The notes beneath the pieces were generated by a model. The model was not told the DNA's origin. It made no database searches and worked only from the letters and a program-made list of their open reading frames with translations. Positions 40,440 to 50,756 of a stretch of DNA of 64,000 nt are shown one piece after another. The DNA is taken from NCBI GenBank assembly GCA_905147135.1, contig LR990054.1:16715001-16779000 (forward strand). Reading direction: 5' to 3'. The position numbers were made by a program, and so were the translations under genes. The stretch's first letter is position 1, and each line of letters starts with the position of its first letter. This DNA is from Blastobasis lacticolella (lineage: Eukaryota > Arthropoda > Insecta > Lepidoptera > Blastobasidae).

Positions 40440-40577
40440 ATATCCTGGCTAGGCCTGCCCCTAGGCATATGCCGAAGTCCGAGCGAATAGGACCAAGGGG
40501 AAGGCGGACCCCGGGCCCTCGCGTGCCGTGCGAGAGCGGTACCGGGATTTAGCACCTGGATGATGATGATGATGATA
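40440..40577 (+). mobile_element. LINE 3' end with (ATG)n tail
   Basis: 'aaggcggaccccgggccctc', 'gcgagagcggtaccgggat', then five 'atg' repeats. The polarity and tail suggest a retroposed 3' end. No frame is preserved. Confidence 0.5.
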
Positions 40578-40729
40578 TGAACATACCTATCCCGTAAAAA
40601 TAACAATTTTAGACGGCCACCTGATGGTAAGTTCTATAGATGGTAAATAAATATTTCCATTTCTATTTCGCCCAAGATTACCCGCAATACAGTGTTGCCT
40701 GAGATATTTTTATTTTTATTTTCCTATGA

Positions 40730-40812
40730 GAATTCATCCAGCGCCATCTAGCCCCAAAGTAAGCGAAGATACTCATCTTACACTTGTAAATAAGTGTAAT
40801 TATAGTTAAGTA
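40730..40812 (-). mobile_element. S2 tail fragment
   Basis: 'cagcgccatctagccccaaa' + 'gtaagcgaag' is the antisense of the S2 3' end. Confidence 0.7.
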
Positions 40813-41035
40813 TCAAATAATCCATTGCCTCGAAGGATCCCCAAACATCGTCGGCATTTCGCGTCAACCCTCCCTTGCTCAGCGATTGGGCAAATATCGG
40901 GGAATCGAACCGGCGCCGACTGCGATCGCGCCGGCTCTGATCGCGCATAAAACATGCAAGCAGTTAGTACGGGATGTCATTGCGGAAAGGATGGCGTTAT
41001 GTGAAATTTATAGTTTACAATAAAGAAATGTTTGG

Positions 41036-41082
41036 AAAATTCACACAGTTCGGTCTAGGCCCAAAGTAAGCGAAGTCAAAAC
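41036..41082 (-). mobile_element. S2 tail fragment, diverged
   Basis: 'attcacacagttcggtctag' + 'gcccaaagtaagcgaag' is a diverged antisense S2 tail. Confidence 0.5.
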
Positions 41083-41084
41083 TT

Positions 41085-41333
41085 ATTTTTAACCCCCATC
41101 GCAAAAATGGGTGTTACGAAAGTTTTAAGACTTTCGTGGTTAATCATCGTCTACTCCTGACCATAGTGGTACTGTTCCGAAATATTGAAGTGAAACATCG
41201 GAGGGTAACATCGGAGAACCCCCGAATATTACCTAAACTACTGAATCGATTTCAATGAGTCTTTGCACTACCTCACTTTTGACAGACGGAATAGACTCTG
41301 GCGAATCAGCTTTTTTCTAACGGGTTGTGCGGG
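41085..41333 (-). repeat. Interspersed repeat 'aacccccatcgcaaaaatgg'
   Basis: Its start mirrors the 'tttttgggggt' end at 33420-33440, and 'aaactactgaatcgatttca' corresponds to 33270-33290. It appears to be a diverged copy of the 33235 repeat family. Confidence 0.45.
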
Positions 41334-41428
41334 GCAGATGGTAGACCCCGCAATTAAAAAGCCCCCGCAAAATACCATGCAAAGTTATAAAATATTGCCG
41401 CTTACGTCGTATTAACTTACGACGCGAG

Positions 41429-41519
41429 AATGCCGAAGACCGCGCGAAGTGGAGAAGAATCACTAGGAAAGCGGACCCTGGCAGAGCCCGAGACGGACGC
41501 TAAGAAGACGATGATGATA
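41429..41519 (+). pseudogene. L-C LINE C-terminus with (GAT)n tail
   Basis: The frame NAEDRAKWRRITRKADPGRA + RDGR-stop ends at 41503 and is followed by 'gaagacgatgatgat'. It is the C-terminal ~24 residues of a LINE polymerase related to 32889. All catalytic parts are missing. Confidence 0.65.
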
Positions 41520-41789
41520 TCTTCTTCAACAGCAATTCTCCGTCCAACTTCGGACATATTCCTCCCCCAGCTTCTTCCATACTGATCGGCAAGAAGTCTC
41601 CCTCATCCACACCTTCCCGACCATCTTGGTGATTTCGTCGGATCTGTTTTTGGTCTCTCAGGATTTCTTGTGGTTTCTTGGCCACCACAAAGTTAGTTTT
41701 TGACAGGTGAATTTTTTAACTCTTTGATGATGTACTCCACTATCGGCCGAATACTCAAATGTCTCTAAATTTTAAAGGCAAATTTTTTT

Positions 41790-41878
41790 TTAATTCACAC
41801 AGCGCCATGTAGCCCCAAAGTAAGCAAAGCTCATACTATAGGTGATAGACAACTGATATATACTTAAATACTATTTAA
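41790..41878 (-). mobile_element. S2 tail fragment
   Basis: 'cacacagcgccatgtagccc' + 'caaagtaagcaaagct' and 'gatagacaactgatatatac' are the antisense S2 3' half. Confidence 0.75.
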
Positions 41879-42219
41879 TATGATGATACATTAGACATAA
41901 TGTTATCCTTTATAATTGTCACAGATTTGAACGTGACAGCATGATCTTTAAGGAGCTCTTAAAGTTTGGAATCATTCCATCAATCAAACAATCAATATTT
42001 TTTATTTTTTGCTAGTATTATTATGCATAACACCGCCCTAACCCTGTCACGGTCGCAGGGCCGCGCCATAACGAACTGCACGTTCCCGCCAATCCCTTCA
42101 ACCCCCGTGTTTACGCCCAATCATAAACATTTTGAATACGATTTCCAAATCTTTTTGAAGTTTACTCTATAGATTTCCGACGTGAAATTGGATTGGAAAG
42201 GTAGACTGGTAGTTGTTTG

Positions 42220-42360
42220 TGATTTTTAGCTGTGTTTTGTAGTTAAATTAAAAAAGGGAGTAATTTGATTTTGAATTGTATTCAAAGGTGATTTTTAGCT
42301 GTATTTTGCAGTGAAATTAAAAAAGGAAGTCGTTTAATTTTGAATAGATTTTTTCAAAGT
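42220..42360. repeat. Tandem duplication, unit ~69-72 bp
   Basis: 'tgatttttagctgtgttttg' starts unit 1 (42220-42288) and 'tgatttttagctgtattttg' starts unit 2 (42289-42360). They stay aligned through 'aaattaaaaaag', with about ten differences and a 3 bp length change. Confidence 0.85.
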
Positions 42361-43069
42361 AGCAACGTGAGAGGTACTTGGCTTGCTTAGTTAATAAATA
42401 ATATCATTTTTCATTCTAAATGTAACCGAAAATCGTTTAACCACCTCGCCAATTGACTCGGAATTCCCACGTGAAATAAAATAGCCGTTCCGTATTCGAA
42501 ACAAAATCAATTTAAACTGTTGACTTCGCGAATGGCCACTTGTCTTAGAGGGCTGTTTGCAAAATAGAGCTAAATTGTGTATAAATTGAGTAGAAATGCC
42601 TGCCTTTTGTCTTTGAGGGTCTGCGGCGCCCTGCGAGCGTCGAAGAGCCCCTCTGTTCCAAGGAAAGGGTAACAATGACTTTTGTGGCCAGAAATGTTAC
42701 AGCCCTGGTGGGAATGTAACGCTTGAAGGGTTAACTTTTGAGTTTTGACTTTCGTTAGTGGCACTCCAGTAATGACTTTTAATTTGTAATACAATTTTAA
42801 ATAACGCTTTGAAACAAGGACCGGTACTTGTCTGAAACGTTAAATTTTTAGAATGAAACGTCGTTGTTTAGTGCCGGCTTTGTGCTTGTGGGAACTGAGT
42901 TGTGAGGAAATTATTTGGTTAGTTGTAGTTGTGTGTGCAAAATATATGGTAGGTTTATTAAGATTGCTTCTGTTTCACTTCTTTTCTGCTTGTAGTGACT
43001 GTCTAGGAACAGCCTACTGTACGTGATTGCTTGGTATTACTAGGCTGGTTTCTATATTAATTCTCTTTC
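42361..43069. other. No gene recognised
   Basis: The part 42400-42800 is repeat-free with moderate GC and could be conserved non-coding DNA. Overlapping 74- and 94-codon minus-strand frames have no domain. 'ctgtctaggaacagcctac' at 43000-43018 is an L-B scrap. Confidence 0.4.
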
Positions 43070-43196
43070 TCTTGAATCACTTTATCTTTTGTTAAAAACC
43101 GCATTAAAATCCGTTGCGTAGTTTAAAAGATCTAAGCGTACATCGATACATAGGAACAGACGGCGGGAAGCGACTTTGTTTTATACTATGTATAGA
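43070..43196 (-). mobile_element. Helitron-like 5' part
   Basis: Minus strand 'a|tctatacatagtataaaac' + 'aaagtcgcttcccgccgtct' matches the intact 5' end of the element at 38227-38566. It stops after 'gtgattcaagag'; the CTAG end is missing. Confidence 0.65.
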
Positions 43197-43554
43197 TAAA
43201 AATACAGTAAGGTACATGTTAAATAGCAGTTGTGATTGGAACATACTAATTTTTGTTGCCCTGCTAGCCAAACTAGGAATAACCTGCGTCTTAGGAATTT
43301 ATGAAATCACCCATGTCTCCACAATCCATATTATTTAGATTGTGGAATACAATGAGAAAAATTATAGAAAAAAGAGATATGAGATAAAAAATTAAAACTA
43401 AAAAATCTTGGTTAGTAAAGTCTGAAGACGACTGAAGGGGAAGTTTGGTATTTTTGTGACTTCAATTGACTGTGAACGTTTGGAGAACTAGACGAATGGA
43501 CGAGCTTATAAAGGTCGTGGGTTTGATGGAGGAGGTACAGATTCATATCTATCA

Positions 43555-43690
43555 GTGTGGAAGGCGTGGAGCTACGACCAGCAGTGGACGTCTTACTTCT
43601 CCACTAATTAGCCAGACATTTGACCGCCATCTCACCTAACGGTAAGTGAAATGGAGCATGTCTGTATAGGAAAAGTGTCCTTGTTCCAAC
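43555..43690. mobile_element. LINE tail scraps (two orientations)
   Basis: 'acgaccagcagtggacgtct' (43572-43591, plus) is a LINE 3' scrap. 'agccagacatttgaccgcca' + 'tctcacctaacggtaag' (43610-43646, minus) is an L-B end. Confidence 0.5.
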
Positions 43691-44060
43691 TCCAATGTTC
43701 CTAATGAAATACAGACAAAATCGACGGGCAGTTTGAAAAAGCTTTCACATAATAACTTCAGAAATCTTCAACAATCGCCGAATTTATTTCCCATAGAACT
43801 CTACCTAAGGTGACGACGTTTCGGGCGGTTCCCACGCTTTGTACAGTTTCTAGAGGTGAAAGTTCAATGAAAGCTCGGCTTTTGAACCTCTACGCTTTAC
43901 AAATAACGTCTGGCGCTAGGAAACGAGAGCTTTCCAATTTTGCTGATGTCTGCTCTATTGTAGAGTCTGCTCTATGCCCATTGTAGAGTTTGCTCTCCAG
44001 CAATTGAAATGAGGTATTGATTTTTGTTGTGTCTGCTGTGGTCTGGGCAAGAGTCTTTAG

Positions 44061-44282
44061 TACCTATTTGGTTTATCATTGAAGTTCCTTCTGCTGGTGA
44101 TTATTTTTATTATGCTTACTTTGGTAAAGGTGGATTGCGCTCAGTGCGCCAAACCGATGCAATGTGCCAAATCGAATCACCGCCGATCCCGGCGACGTAT
44201 TGTCTGTCCCCGGGACTCGGGACGCCAATCTCAGTCCCGCGGGGCCCGAATAATTTGTTGTGGAAACGATATCGGATTGTAA
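44061..44282 (+). CDS. Possible exon for a cysteine-rich secreted peptide (doubtful)
   Basis: The open frame reads …LKFLLLVIIFIMLTLVKVDC then AQCAKPMQCAKS, a basic middle (RRSRRR), and IICCGNDIGL-stop. The hydrophobic run plus six cysteines looks like a small secreted peptide with a signal sequence. However, there is no ATG before the hydrophobic run: the apparent start is TTG at 44079 and the first ATG is at 44112. It would need an upstream exon ('ttgaag|ttcc' could be an acceptor). The block is CpG-rich, which alone lengthens open frames. A chance frame is at least as likely. Confidence 0.2.
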   Translation, partial: YLFGLSLKFLLLVIIFIMLTLVKVDCAQCAKPMQCAKSNHRRSRRRIVCPRDSGRQSQSRGARIICCGNDIGL

Positions 44283-44385
44283 TATTGTATTTGAGTGTAC
44301 GTATGGACTGGGTGGCTGTCTAGACGAGGCATTTGGAGTCGTAAGGAGTTTGGGAGTCTGTTCAACGCGATTTAAATTATAGGTA

Positions 44386-44560
44386 CTAGTGGGCCTGGCG
44401 CGACTTTCTTCGCGTGGTGTCCTAACGCTACCCGTACCCTACCTTACACCTATCCTACCATACCCTAAAGCTACCCCTACCCTATTACACCTACCCTTTT
44501 TTCTAACTTACAAACCTTGTTCTGAATTACAAACCCAACGATAAAAGAATTATATAAATA
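44386..44560 (-). mobile_element. Helitron-like 3' part with hairpin and CTAG
   Basis: Minus strand: 'cgcgaagaaagtcgcg' (5 bp stem) is followed by nine bases and CTAG|T at 44386. This is the classic Helitron 3' end. The adjoining 'gggta/taggg'-rich sequence matches 34150-34230. Confidence 0.65.
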
Positions 44561-44637
44561 AGTAGCTGCATTCATTCTGATATTTTGCGCGAACATGCAA
44601 CATTTTTATACCTTGGGTTATTTTATTGCAATTTTAG

Positions 44638-44770
44638 ATTAAACTGTCTTTAAAATAAAGACAACTGCACCGAAATCGTTCCATCCGTTCGGGAGCCGAG
44701 CCACACACATCCACACAGATCCCAGACACACACGCCAAACTTACAACACCCCACTTTTTCATCAGAGCTT
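44638..44770 (+). repeat. Interspersed repeat fragment, 33235 family
   Basis: 'accgaaatcgttccatccgt', 'cacacacgccaaacttacaa', 'caccccactttt' matches the 3' part of the repeat at 33235-33440. Confidence 0.5.
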
Positions 44771-45890
44771 AAAAATGGAATTTTGGTTACAATTTTCACC
44801 TTCTCAATCATTGCTAAAAAGACAATCTACGATGATAAAAATCGATATTTCCTCCCAAAGTGGCGAAGCGAATACAAAAGGAGATTTTGTAATAATATCT
44901 TTGTTCCGATGTCGCGAGACAAAGGGAGTAGCTTGTAATTGACACAAAAATCCCGGCGGCGGCCGGGCGGGTGTGGTACACCGATGAGTTTTCAGCGGGT
45001 ACGCGGTATGGGGACTTTGAGAGTGTAATTTAATCTTTTTTTTTATTTGCCTAGAGAGGCATTAATGGATGGGACCATGGGTGGTATGGCCAATTCATTA
45101 AACTGCCCATACTTTCACCTTAACGAAAGAGTTCCCCACACTCTCCCAGGAACACGGCTTCAAAACACTTGTAAATAAATCAAAACCAAATAAAATCTAA
45201 AATAAAAACAATTAAATTTTTAACCAAATAAAACCCAAAACATAATTTTCCAGACAATCTTTGAACATTTTTGTTGTGTCTATCGGCGCCCGAGACTGTT
45301 TCAGCCAGTCTTAGGGTCAAATATCATCTCGAACCATGGCATACGACTAAGGAATGGAACGTTTTACAATGTATTCTCCACTATGCCTCTTTCGGCCTAG
45401 GTTTCTACATTTGTATTTCTGCTTACCATCGGGCAGGCCGTAAGCTTGTTTACCACCATAGCGGTATAAAAAAAGGCATGTACCAACTTCGACCAGCTAG
45501 TCGCGAAACTTCCTCTGTATTTCCTTTTTTATGGGTGGTATGGCATACTTCCATTTCCCAGATCTGTGAAAAAAAAGGACATCTAAAACACACTTTTCCC
45601 CAGACAACGAACCCTGTAAATTGTTGCAAATGCCATCAAGTCAAGTTTGTAAGTCCAAACACCACCCTATAGGTATTCCCCGCTCCCGCCCATGGCACAG
45701 GCGCGAGCGGCTCGCGCGTACATAATGTGATAATGCGCGGCTCCATCAAGAGTCGCAATTAAAATTAGTTGTATTTTTGACGGGACCCCTGAGCCCGCCG
45801 GGGTTCGTGGCCACACACCATTGTTACTGTATTTGCTAGGTCGGTGGTGATTATGAATAGATTCTATAAGAATATTGTAATTTAGTGACA
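44771..45890. other. No gene; LINE-tail-like pieces
   Basis: The part 45160-45245 is an A-rich tail-like run. 'ttaccatcgggcaggccgta' (45423-45442) is an L-A end. The 133-codon frame at 45271 crosses it and is not supported as a gene. The part 45690-45800 is CpG-rich. Confidence 0.4.
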
Positions 45891-45919
45891 TAGGTCCATT
45901 CTAAAATGTCAGAATTGAC

Positions 45920-45972
45920 GGAACCAGGGCCTTCGCGCTCAAGAGCACACTTGGGACGTCAAGATGATGTTA
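45920..45972 (+). mobile_element. S1 tail fragment, diverged
   Basis: 'ggaaccagggccttcgcgct' + 'caagagcacacttgggacgt' + 'caagatgatg' follows the S1 3' end. Confidence 0.5.
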
Positions 45973-46109
45973 ATGATCCTTCATGACATTCCTGTTTTGT
46001 ATAGCAATAACCATAGATTGATGGTACCATAAATTACAAGTACTTAAATTACATAATTGTTATAGGTTTTTTTTATGGATACCGATTCTGGATTTCCGAA
46101 GTTCTCCGA

Positions 46110-46217
46110 GAGTTTGAACTAGGGCTAAGTAATTGATTGTTTGTTTCATACATTATACGGAAGGGGTCCGGAACGGAAAACCTAATTTTACTCGGACGAA
46201 GTCGCGGGCAAAAGCTA
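46110..46217 (+). mobile_element. Helitron-like 3' end with intact CTAG
   Basis: 'ctcggacgaagtcgcgggca' + 'aaagctag' ends at 46217 and is followed by T. The left limit is uncertain. Confidence 0.6.
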
Positions 46218-46277
46218 GTCGTATCTAAATCACATTCTAAACTACGATGTATGACGAAGATACGGCTCACTAAAGTG

Positions 46278-46495
46278 AGCTAATCATGTAACGCTGTTGC
46301 TAACAATTTTCAGATTTCAATGATTGAAATTGTTACTTTTGCGATTACGTATAATAGATTTATTAGTATCAGTTATTGCAATGGATCTTTGTTAGCAACT
46401 TAACTGAGTTCATATCTATGATACGTAATCGCAAAAGTAACAATTTCAATCATTGAAATCAGAAAATTGTTAGCAACATAGTTATGCGATTAGCT
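46278..46495. mobile_element. M4 foldback element, copy 1 (218 bp)
   Basis: Arms of ~70 bp pair almost fully: 'gttgctaacaattttcagat', 'ttcaatgattgaaattgtta', 'cttttgcgattacgta' and their reverse complements. The central loop is ~70 bp. Related copies lie at 49251 and 53648. Confidence 0.85.
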
Positions 46496-47529
46496 ACAGA
46501 TCCCACATTTTATAGAGGCCGGAAAGCACCCCTGCATAGCAAGCGTACCGTGTAACATTGGGTTATTTTCTCATTTAGACGCACCAGCGTAACGCAGACT
46601 TGGATATCGTGTTACGGGGCCGGTCGAGATTATTTTGCGAGACTCACGAATTATACATAATTGACTAGCGAGGGTGCGTTTGCGAGACTGGCATGGTTGG
46701 CTTTGTGTGGATAGATGGTAAAGGGTAGTCGTGATGAAATCTAGGTCTGTTTATGTTACATGTGGTATACAGCGGAGAGAATTTGGTTCCCTTTACTTGT
46801 TCTACTGCTTGATACCTACAGGATCAACAATCTAAATTGGTTAGTGAGCAGAAATCCGAAATTATAGGCTATTATAACATTGAGAATTTGAGATAGTGTA
46901 ATTTGTTCATAAGGGTTAGAAATTGGAAAAATTGAATGCAGTTTTAATTCGGCCTCGCGGAACAACTCTTGTTTACAACCTTGTGCTTTAAAAATAAATA
47001 ATTGAATGACATAATAATATATATTTATTAATTTATTCGTATGGCATTAATAGCCGAGTCGCCTTTATAATATGTATAAGAAGTAAAGATGACGCGCTGA
47101 CAACAGTAAACATGACAAGTTTCGGTTGTCAAGTGTGACTGTGTGTACATGACGCAGTTTTGCGGCATCACTATGTTGTTCGTTGGGTTCTGTCGTTATT
47201 TTTTAGGTGTTTGGTCTGCGAATAAAATAATCATTCGAAAAGGCCGAAGCGTTCTTTGTTGATATTTTTTGTTTATCTATATACCTAACACAACAATGTA
47301 TCTTCAGCCCATCAGTTTCTCGAATCGTGCCACACCAAATCCGAGGCAAAATATAATTATCGACATGAGAGCTTGATAGAAGTTATGTAGGTAGGTAGGT
47401 AAGTTTCACATCCTGGGGCCGCACCAAAATCCTTTCAAAGGACATGAAATCCCCGTTCAGGACAACAGCTGATGAGGTTATCGGGAGACAATGTTAAAAT
47501 GCCCTATTGTACGTCTGCCCATTCGTACA
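46496..47529. other. No gene recognised
   Basis: Unique DNA. The block at 47022-47072 ('cgtatggcattaatagccga') repeats 4425-4478. A 'gtag' run lies at 47388-47402. Confidence 0.4.
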
Positions 47530-47690
47530 GAAGGCCAATACCATTATAAAATGAGCTAGCGTCTGTAGCGCATCCTTGACGACGCTAGTTCACTTAATAC
47601 TGGTGTTAGACAACTATCCACAACCATTATAAAAAAAGCCAGTGACCTTAACGCAGCCGTAGGAACCCTAGTTCATTTTATACTGGTGGT
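47530..47690. repeat. Old tandem duplication, unit ~90 bp
   Basis: 'accattataaaatgagctag…tagttcacttaatactggtg' (47538-47605) and 'accattataaaaaaagccag…tagttcattttatactggtg' (47626-47689) align with the same spacing but many changes between. Confidence 0.6.
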
Positions 47691-48300
47691 TTGTTGCACC
47701 CCTCATGGCCCCGAGGCATATCCTCCAATATTGTGGTTCGGCGGAGCGCGGCACTTCGTTACATCGACTCGCGTCAGGGTCGGGACTTCGTTTCACCGAT
47801 GTCTGTGATGTAATTTGCTCTGTTATTAATCTGTTATCACTTGATATTGCCACCATACTACACGAGAGGTGGGGCATATCAGGGTAATAAAAAATTATAA
47901 ACTTCAATATATTGAACTAATTTCTTTGAAATATCTATATTCTTATTCACTACTTGGCTTGAGCCTTCTCCACATTTTCCTCCCACAATGAAGATATTTG
48001 CCATAATCGCCGTGTAACGTACTGCTGTTGATTTTCCGTTCTACGGAGGTCTTATGTGGTTTGTCTCTTGTCGGCTTACACACGTAAAACACCAGGAAAT
48101 GGAATAGAATTAAGGAATGAGTGACTATTTCCCCTAAACTACTCATTTTGGACTTTAATATTATTTCTGGCACGGACCGGCAAAAGTATGAAATGGCCGA
48201 AGCAAGTAAAGTAATTGGCGCTTCCTTATTAGAAAGATTGGATATATCACTACAATTTTCGAATAATGAGTAATCACATATATTTTTTGAATAAGAATTA
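47691..48300. other. No gene recognised
   Basis: The 136-codon minus-strand frame (47943-48353) ends inside an L-B LINE scrap and contains no domain. The rest is unique DNA. Confidence 0.4.
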
Positions 48301-48395
48301 CTCAGGCATTTGAATCGCAATCTCTCCTGACGATGGGGTCGATGATGAAACATGCGTGCCTGTCTAGAACCACTTATTCACTCTTGCCTTTTTTT
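48301..48395 (-). mobile_element. L-B LINE 3' end
   Basis: 'caggcatttgaatcgcaatc', 'tctcctgacgatggggtcga', 'gcctgtctagaaccacttat' is the antisense L-B end, diverged. Confidence 0.55.
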
Positions 48396-48461
48396 ATGCA
48401 GTGTAGATAGTACGATAATAAATTGTAATACTTTCCTAGTGTCTCAAAAAAAGTTCATGAA

Positions 48462-48535
48462 AAGCCCGCCTTAAGTCCGCCTTTGTACGTAACAGTGCAT
48501 GAAGTTTTAAATAAAATAATAAATAAATAAAAGCA
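48462..48535 (+). mobile_element. L-D LINE 3' tail
   Basis: 'gccttaagtccgcctttgta', 'cgtaacagtgcatgaag', 'ttttaaataaaataataaat' is the best preserved L-D terminus in the window. Confidence 0.65.
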
Positions 48536-48969
48536 TCCTCGCAACAGAGTCCTCCTTAACATCTACCTATACTCCATTTGGATTAACAATGGCGTTCTTG
48601 CTGTTCACGCAAAAATGTCTTGTGATTTATTAAGAAAAAATAACAGTTACACTAGTCTGAAAGGGGTTACACTCTTACTTCTGCGAGGTGATTGAAAGTT
48701 TCTTGAAGCTCTTAATATATAATTTATATTGACAGGCATAAAATGGACCGCCTTGTCTACACTAAACAAAAATTTACTGTTTTTTTACTTACAACCATAA
48801 ATTAGAATGGGGTCGCTCCTTTTCAAAGCTACTATTTGAATGCAAATCGATACAACTTTATACTTACCTACATTACAAGCCCTATCTCGACTTTATTCAA
48901 TATCCCGGTTGTGTCCTCGCGCGTGGCCCGGGGTCTGCCTTGATCATGATACAGGTTTTGGCAGATCAG

Positions 48970-49220
48970 TAGCCGTGTTCATAATGGCTCGGAAATCGGA
49001 TTCGGATACGGAATCGATAAAGGACCCTGCAAAAGTTCTTAGGAAAATGTGGTTTCAGTTAATTTTGATGAAATTTTCATATGTTATAGAGAGTAGAGTT
49101 TCCGTGGAATCTATCGGGATTCTGAATAACAGTTTTCGAATCGATCGACACGGATTCGCAGCTCACGAATTTCATGTCGAATCGTTCGGAAACGGTTTCG
49201 AATCATTGTGAATACGGCTA
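48970..49220. mobile_element. M1 MITE, copy 2 (251 bp), inserted in S1
   Basis: 'tagccgtgttcataatg' and 'cattgtgaatacggcta' are the ends. The uninterrupted S1 sequence 'gcagatcaggtaatta' shows that 'cag' was duplicated (48967-48969, 49221-49223). The length is identical to copy 1. Confidence 0.9.
48984..49211 (+). CDS. 75-codon ORF inside M1, unknown (second copy)
   Basis: The frame MARKSDSDTES…VESFGNGFESL is open throughout, as in 3550-3777. Changes against copy 1 include T/I, G/A, L/F, R/H and S/G plus several silent ones. No known domain. In-frame codons upstream extend it to 48840, but that part is S1 sequence and irrelevant. Confidence 0.25.
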   Translation: MARKSDSDTESIKDPAKVLRKMWFQLILMKFSYVIESRVSVESIGILNNSFRIDRHGFAAHEFHVESFGNGFESL

Positions 49221-49250
49221 CAGGTAGTTATAGTGGAGCGACTGCCACTT

Positions 49251-49383
49251 GTAGGGTTATACCGTAACTCTGTTGCCAACAATTCTCTGACTTCAATGAT
49301 TGAAATTGTTATTTTTGCGATTCCGTATCATCGATTTCATAAATCAGAGAATTGTTGGCAACCTAGATACGTAATTATACTAC
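49251..49383. mobile_element. M4 foldback element, copy 2 (short)
   Basis: 'taactctgttgccaacaatt' and 'attgttggcaacctagatac' are the arms. Compared with copies 1 and 3, the loop and one inner arm are deleted. It follows the S1 body at 'gactgccact' and may have a short 'act' duplication. Confidence 0.75.
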
Positions 49384-49506
49384 TGACCTTGTCATTATGC
49401 TCGCTGCAGAAAAAAATTATGGCCAAATACAACGAAACATCCATTAAGGTATAAGATAATATTGATACTAACATTTTGGATTCCATAATAATCTGATAAA
49501 TAAATA

Positions 49507-49535
49507 TATTTAATTTAATTTAATTTAATTAATTA
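49507..49535. repeat. (TTTAA)n run
   Basis: Five 'tttaa' units in a row, possibly the tail of an unnamed LINE (preceded by 'aataaata'). Confidence 0.8.
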
Positions 49536-50308
49536 AAAAAGTTCAATTTCATTTGGCAATTACTTTTTGATTTTTCCTACACCAATTCCAGACTTGCCGC
49601 CATTGTATAAGTTGTTGAATACAAGAAAACATTTGTAACTACATACGGCTTATCGTTATTACCAATTGGCGGTCCCTTTAGTCTCATATCTAAGACCTCT
49701 GCAAGGAGGGTAGTCTGACGCCTACCCGCATTCAGTAGGTAGGTAGATTATTTCAAGAAGAGCAACCCTCATAATCCGGCTTAAACCCTGCCCTGGAACC
49801 TGCCATTATCTAGTTCCAAATAACTAATTAACCTTGCCTTTGTCCTAATATCATGTAAAGGCTCGCTTTGTGGGCCAGATGACTTTGTAACGAGGTTTAA
49901 ATTTCGTACGCCATAATACTACGCTGGAGGGCTAGACGGTGAAGCCATCCAGCGCTGTGTTGTGCTACGGGTTGAATATTGAATTGGTAAGGGATTTGTT
50001 TTGAAATTCTGTTTTAGTTACAAGCTTTTATTTAACTTGCACTGTTTTGCAAGCCGTTTTTCGCCCATATGTTGGTATCCCATTGAGCTGAAATTTGGTA
50101 TACTAATGTAACTTGGATTATAATGCATTAATATTGTACCATGGAGCTGGCCTAATGATGGAGTCGGAAGGTGGTCATAGGAACTAATGAACGCAATAAC
50201 CCCATCGTATTTGGACTCTTTGGAATGGTCTTAATGAGTAGGTACTATACCGTGCGATAAAAGCGTGTTATGATAAAAAATATATTTTTTAAACTTATTA
50301 GTTACCTG
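49536..50308. other. No gene recognised
   Basis: Unique, mostly AT-rich DNA without recognised repeats or supported frames. Confidence 0.45.
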
Positions 50309-50311
50309 CTG

Positions 50312-50689
50312 GTCTAGCCATCTTTGACAGCCCCGCTTGCGTGATGCGTGTATGGTAGAAAATTGACAGCTCGAAGTTCGACTATTTTTACCAACATCTA
50401 CATTGACTCTGATTGTGTAGGATCATCCGCCAATCCGCCTCCTTTGTACACCGAAAGTACGTGAATTGTCTATGGACCAAGAATAAATAAAATAAATAAA
50501 TATTCGTGGACAAATTCACACAGCGCCATCTAGCCCCAAACTAAGCAATGCTTGTGCTGTGGGTGAATTTCAACCACAAACAGCTTATGTCAGATAACGT
50601 TAGCTTATGTCAAATCCCATACATTTTTTCTACCATAAACGATTGTAGATTAACGATTGTAGATTAACGCAACCTCTTGGCTAAGGCCG
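50312..50689. mobile_element. M3 element, copy 3, carrying a nested S2 fragment
   Basis: The ends and interior match copies 1 and 2, with 'ctg' on both sides (50309-50311, 50690-50692). An 84 bp insert at 50484-50567 interrupts 'caagaa|tttc'. Without it the element would be about 294 bp. Confidence 0.85.
50484..50567 (-). mobile_element. 5'-truncated S2 SINE nested in M3
   Basis: 'taaataaaataaataaa' (antisense tail), then 'cgtggacaaattcacacagc', 'gccatctagccccaaactaa', and a stop at 'gctgtgggtgaa'. 'gaa' is present on both sides. Confidence 0.8.
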
Positions 50690-50756
50690 CTGGATTTTGT
50701 ATTAGATGGATTGGGTACCGAAGTATTTCTGGCAATGTAATTGGTCTCAATCAATA

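Larger units (their letters stand above)
48895..49250 (-). mobile_element. S1 SINE interrupted by M1 (and bordered by M4)
   Basis: The S1 tail side is 48895-48969 ('caatatcccggttgtgtcct' to 'ggcagatcag') and the body resumes at 49221 ('caggtagttatagtggagcg' + 'actgccact'). M1 sits between them; M4 begins at 49251. Confidence 0.75.

Noticed and set aside
45271..45672. 133-codon ORF
   Set aside because: It runs through an L-A LINE tail and A-rich repeats; no domain is recognised.
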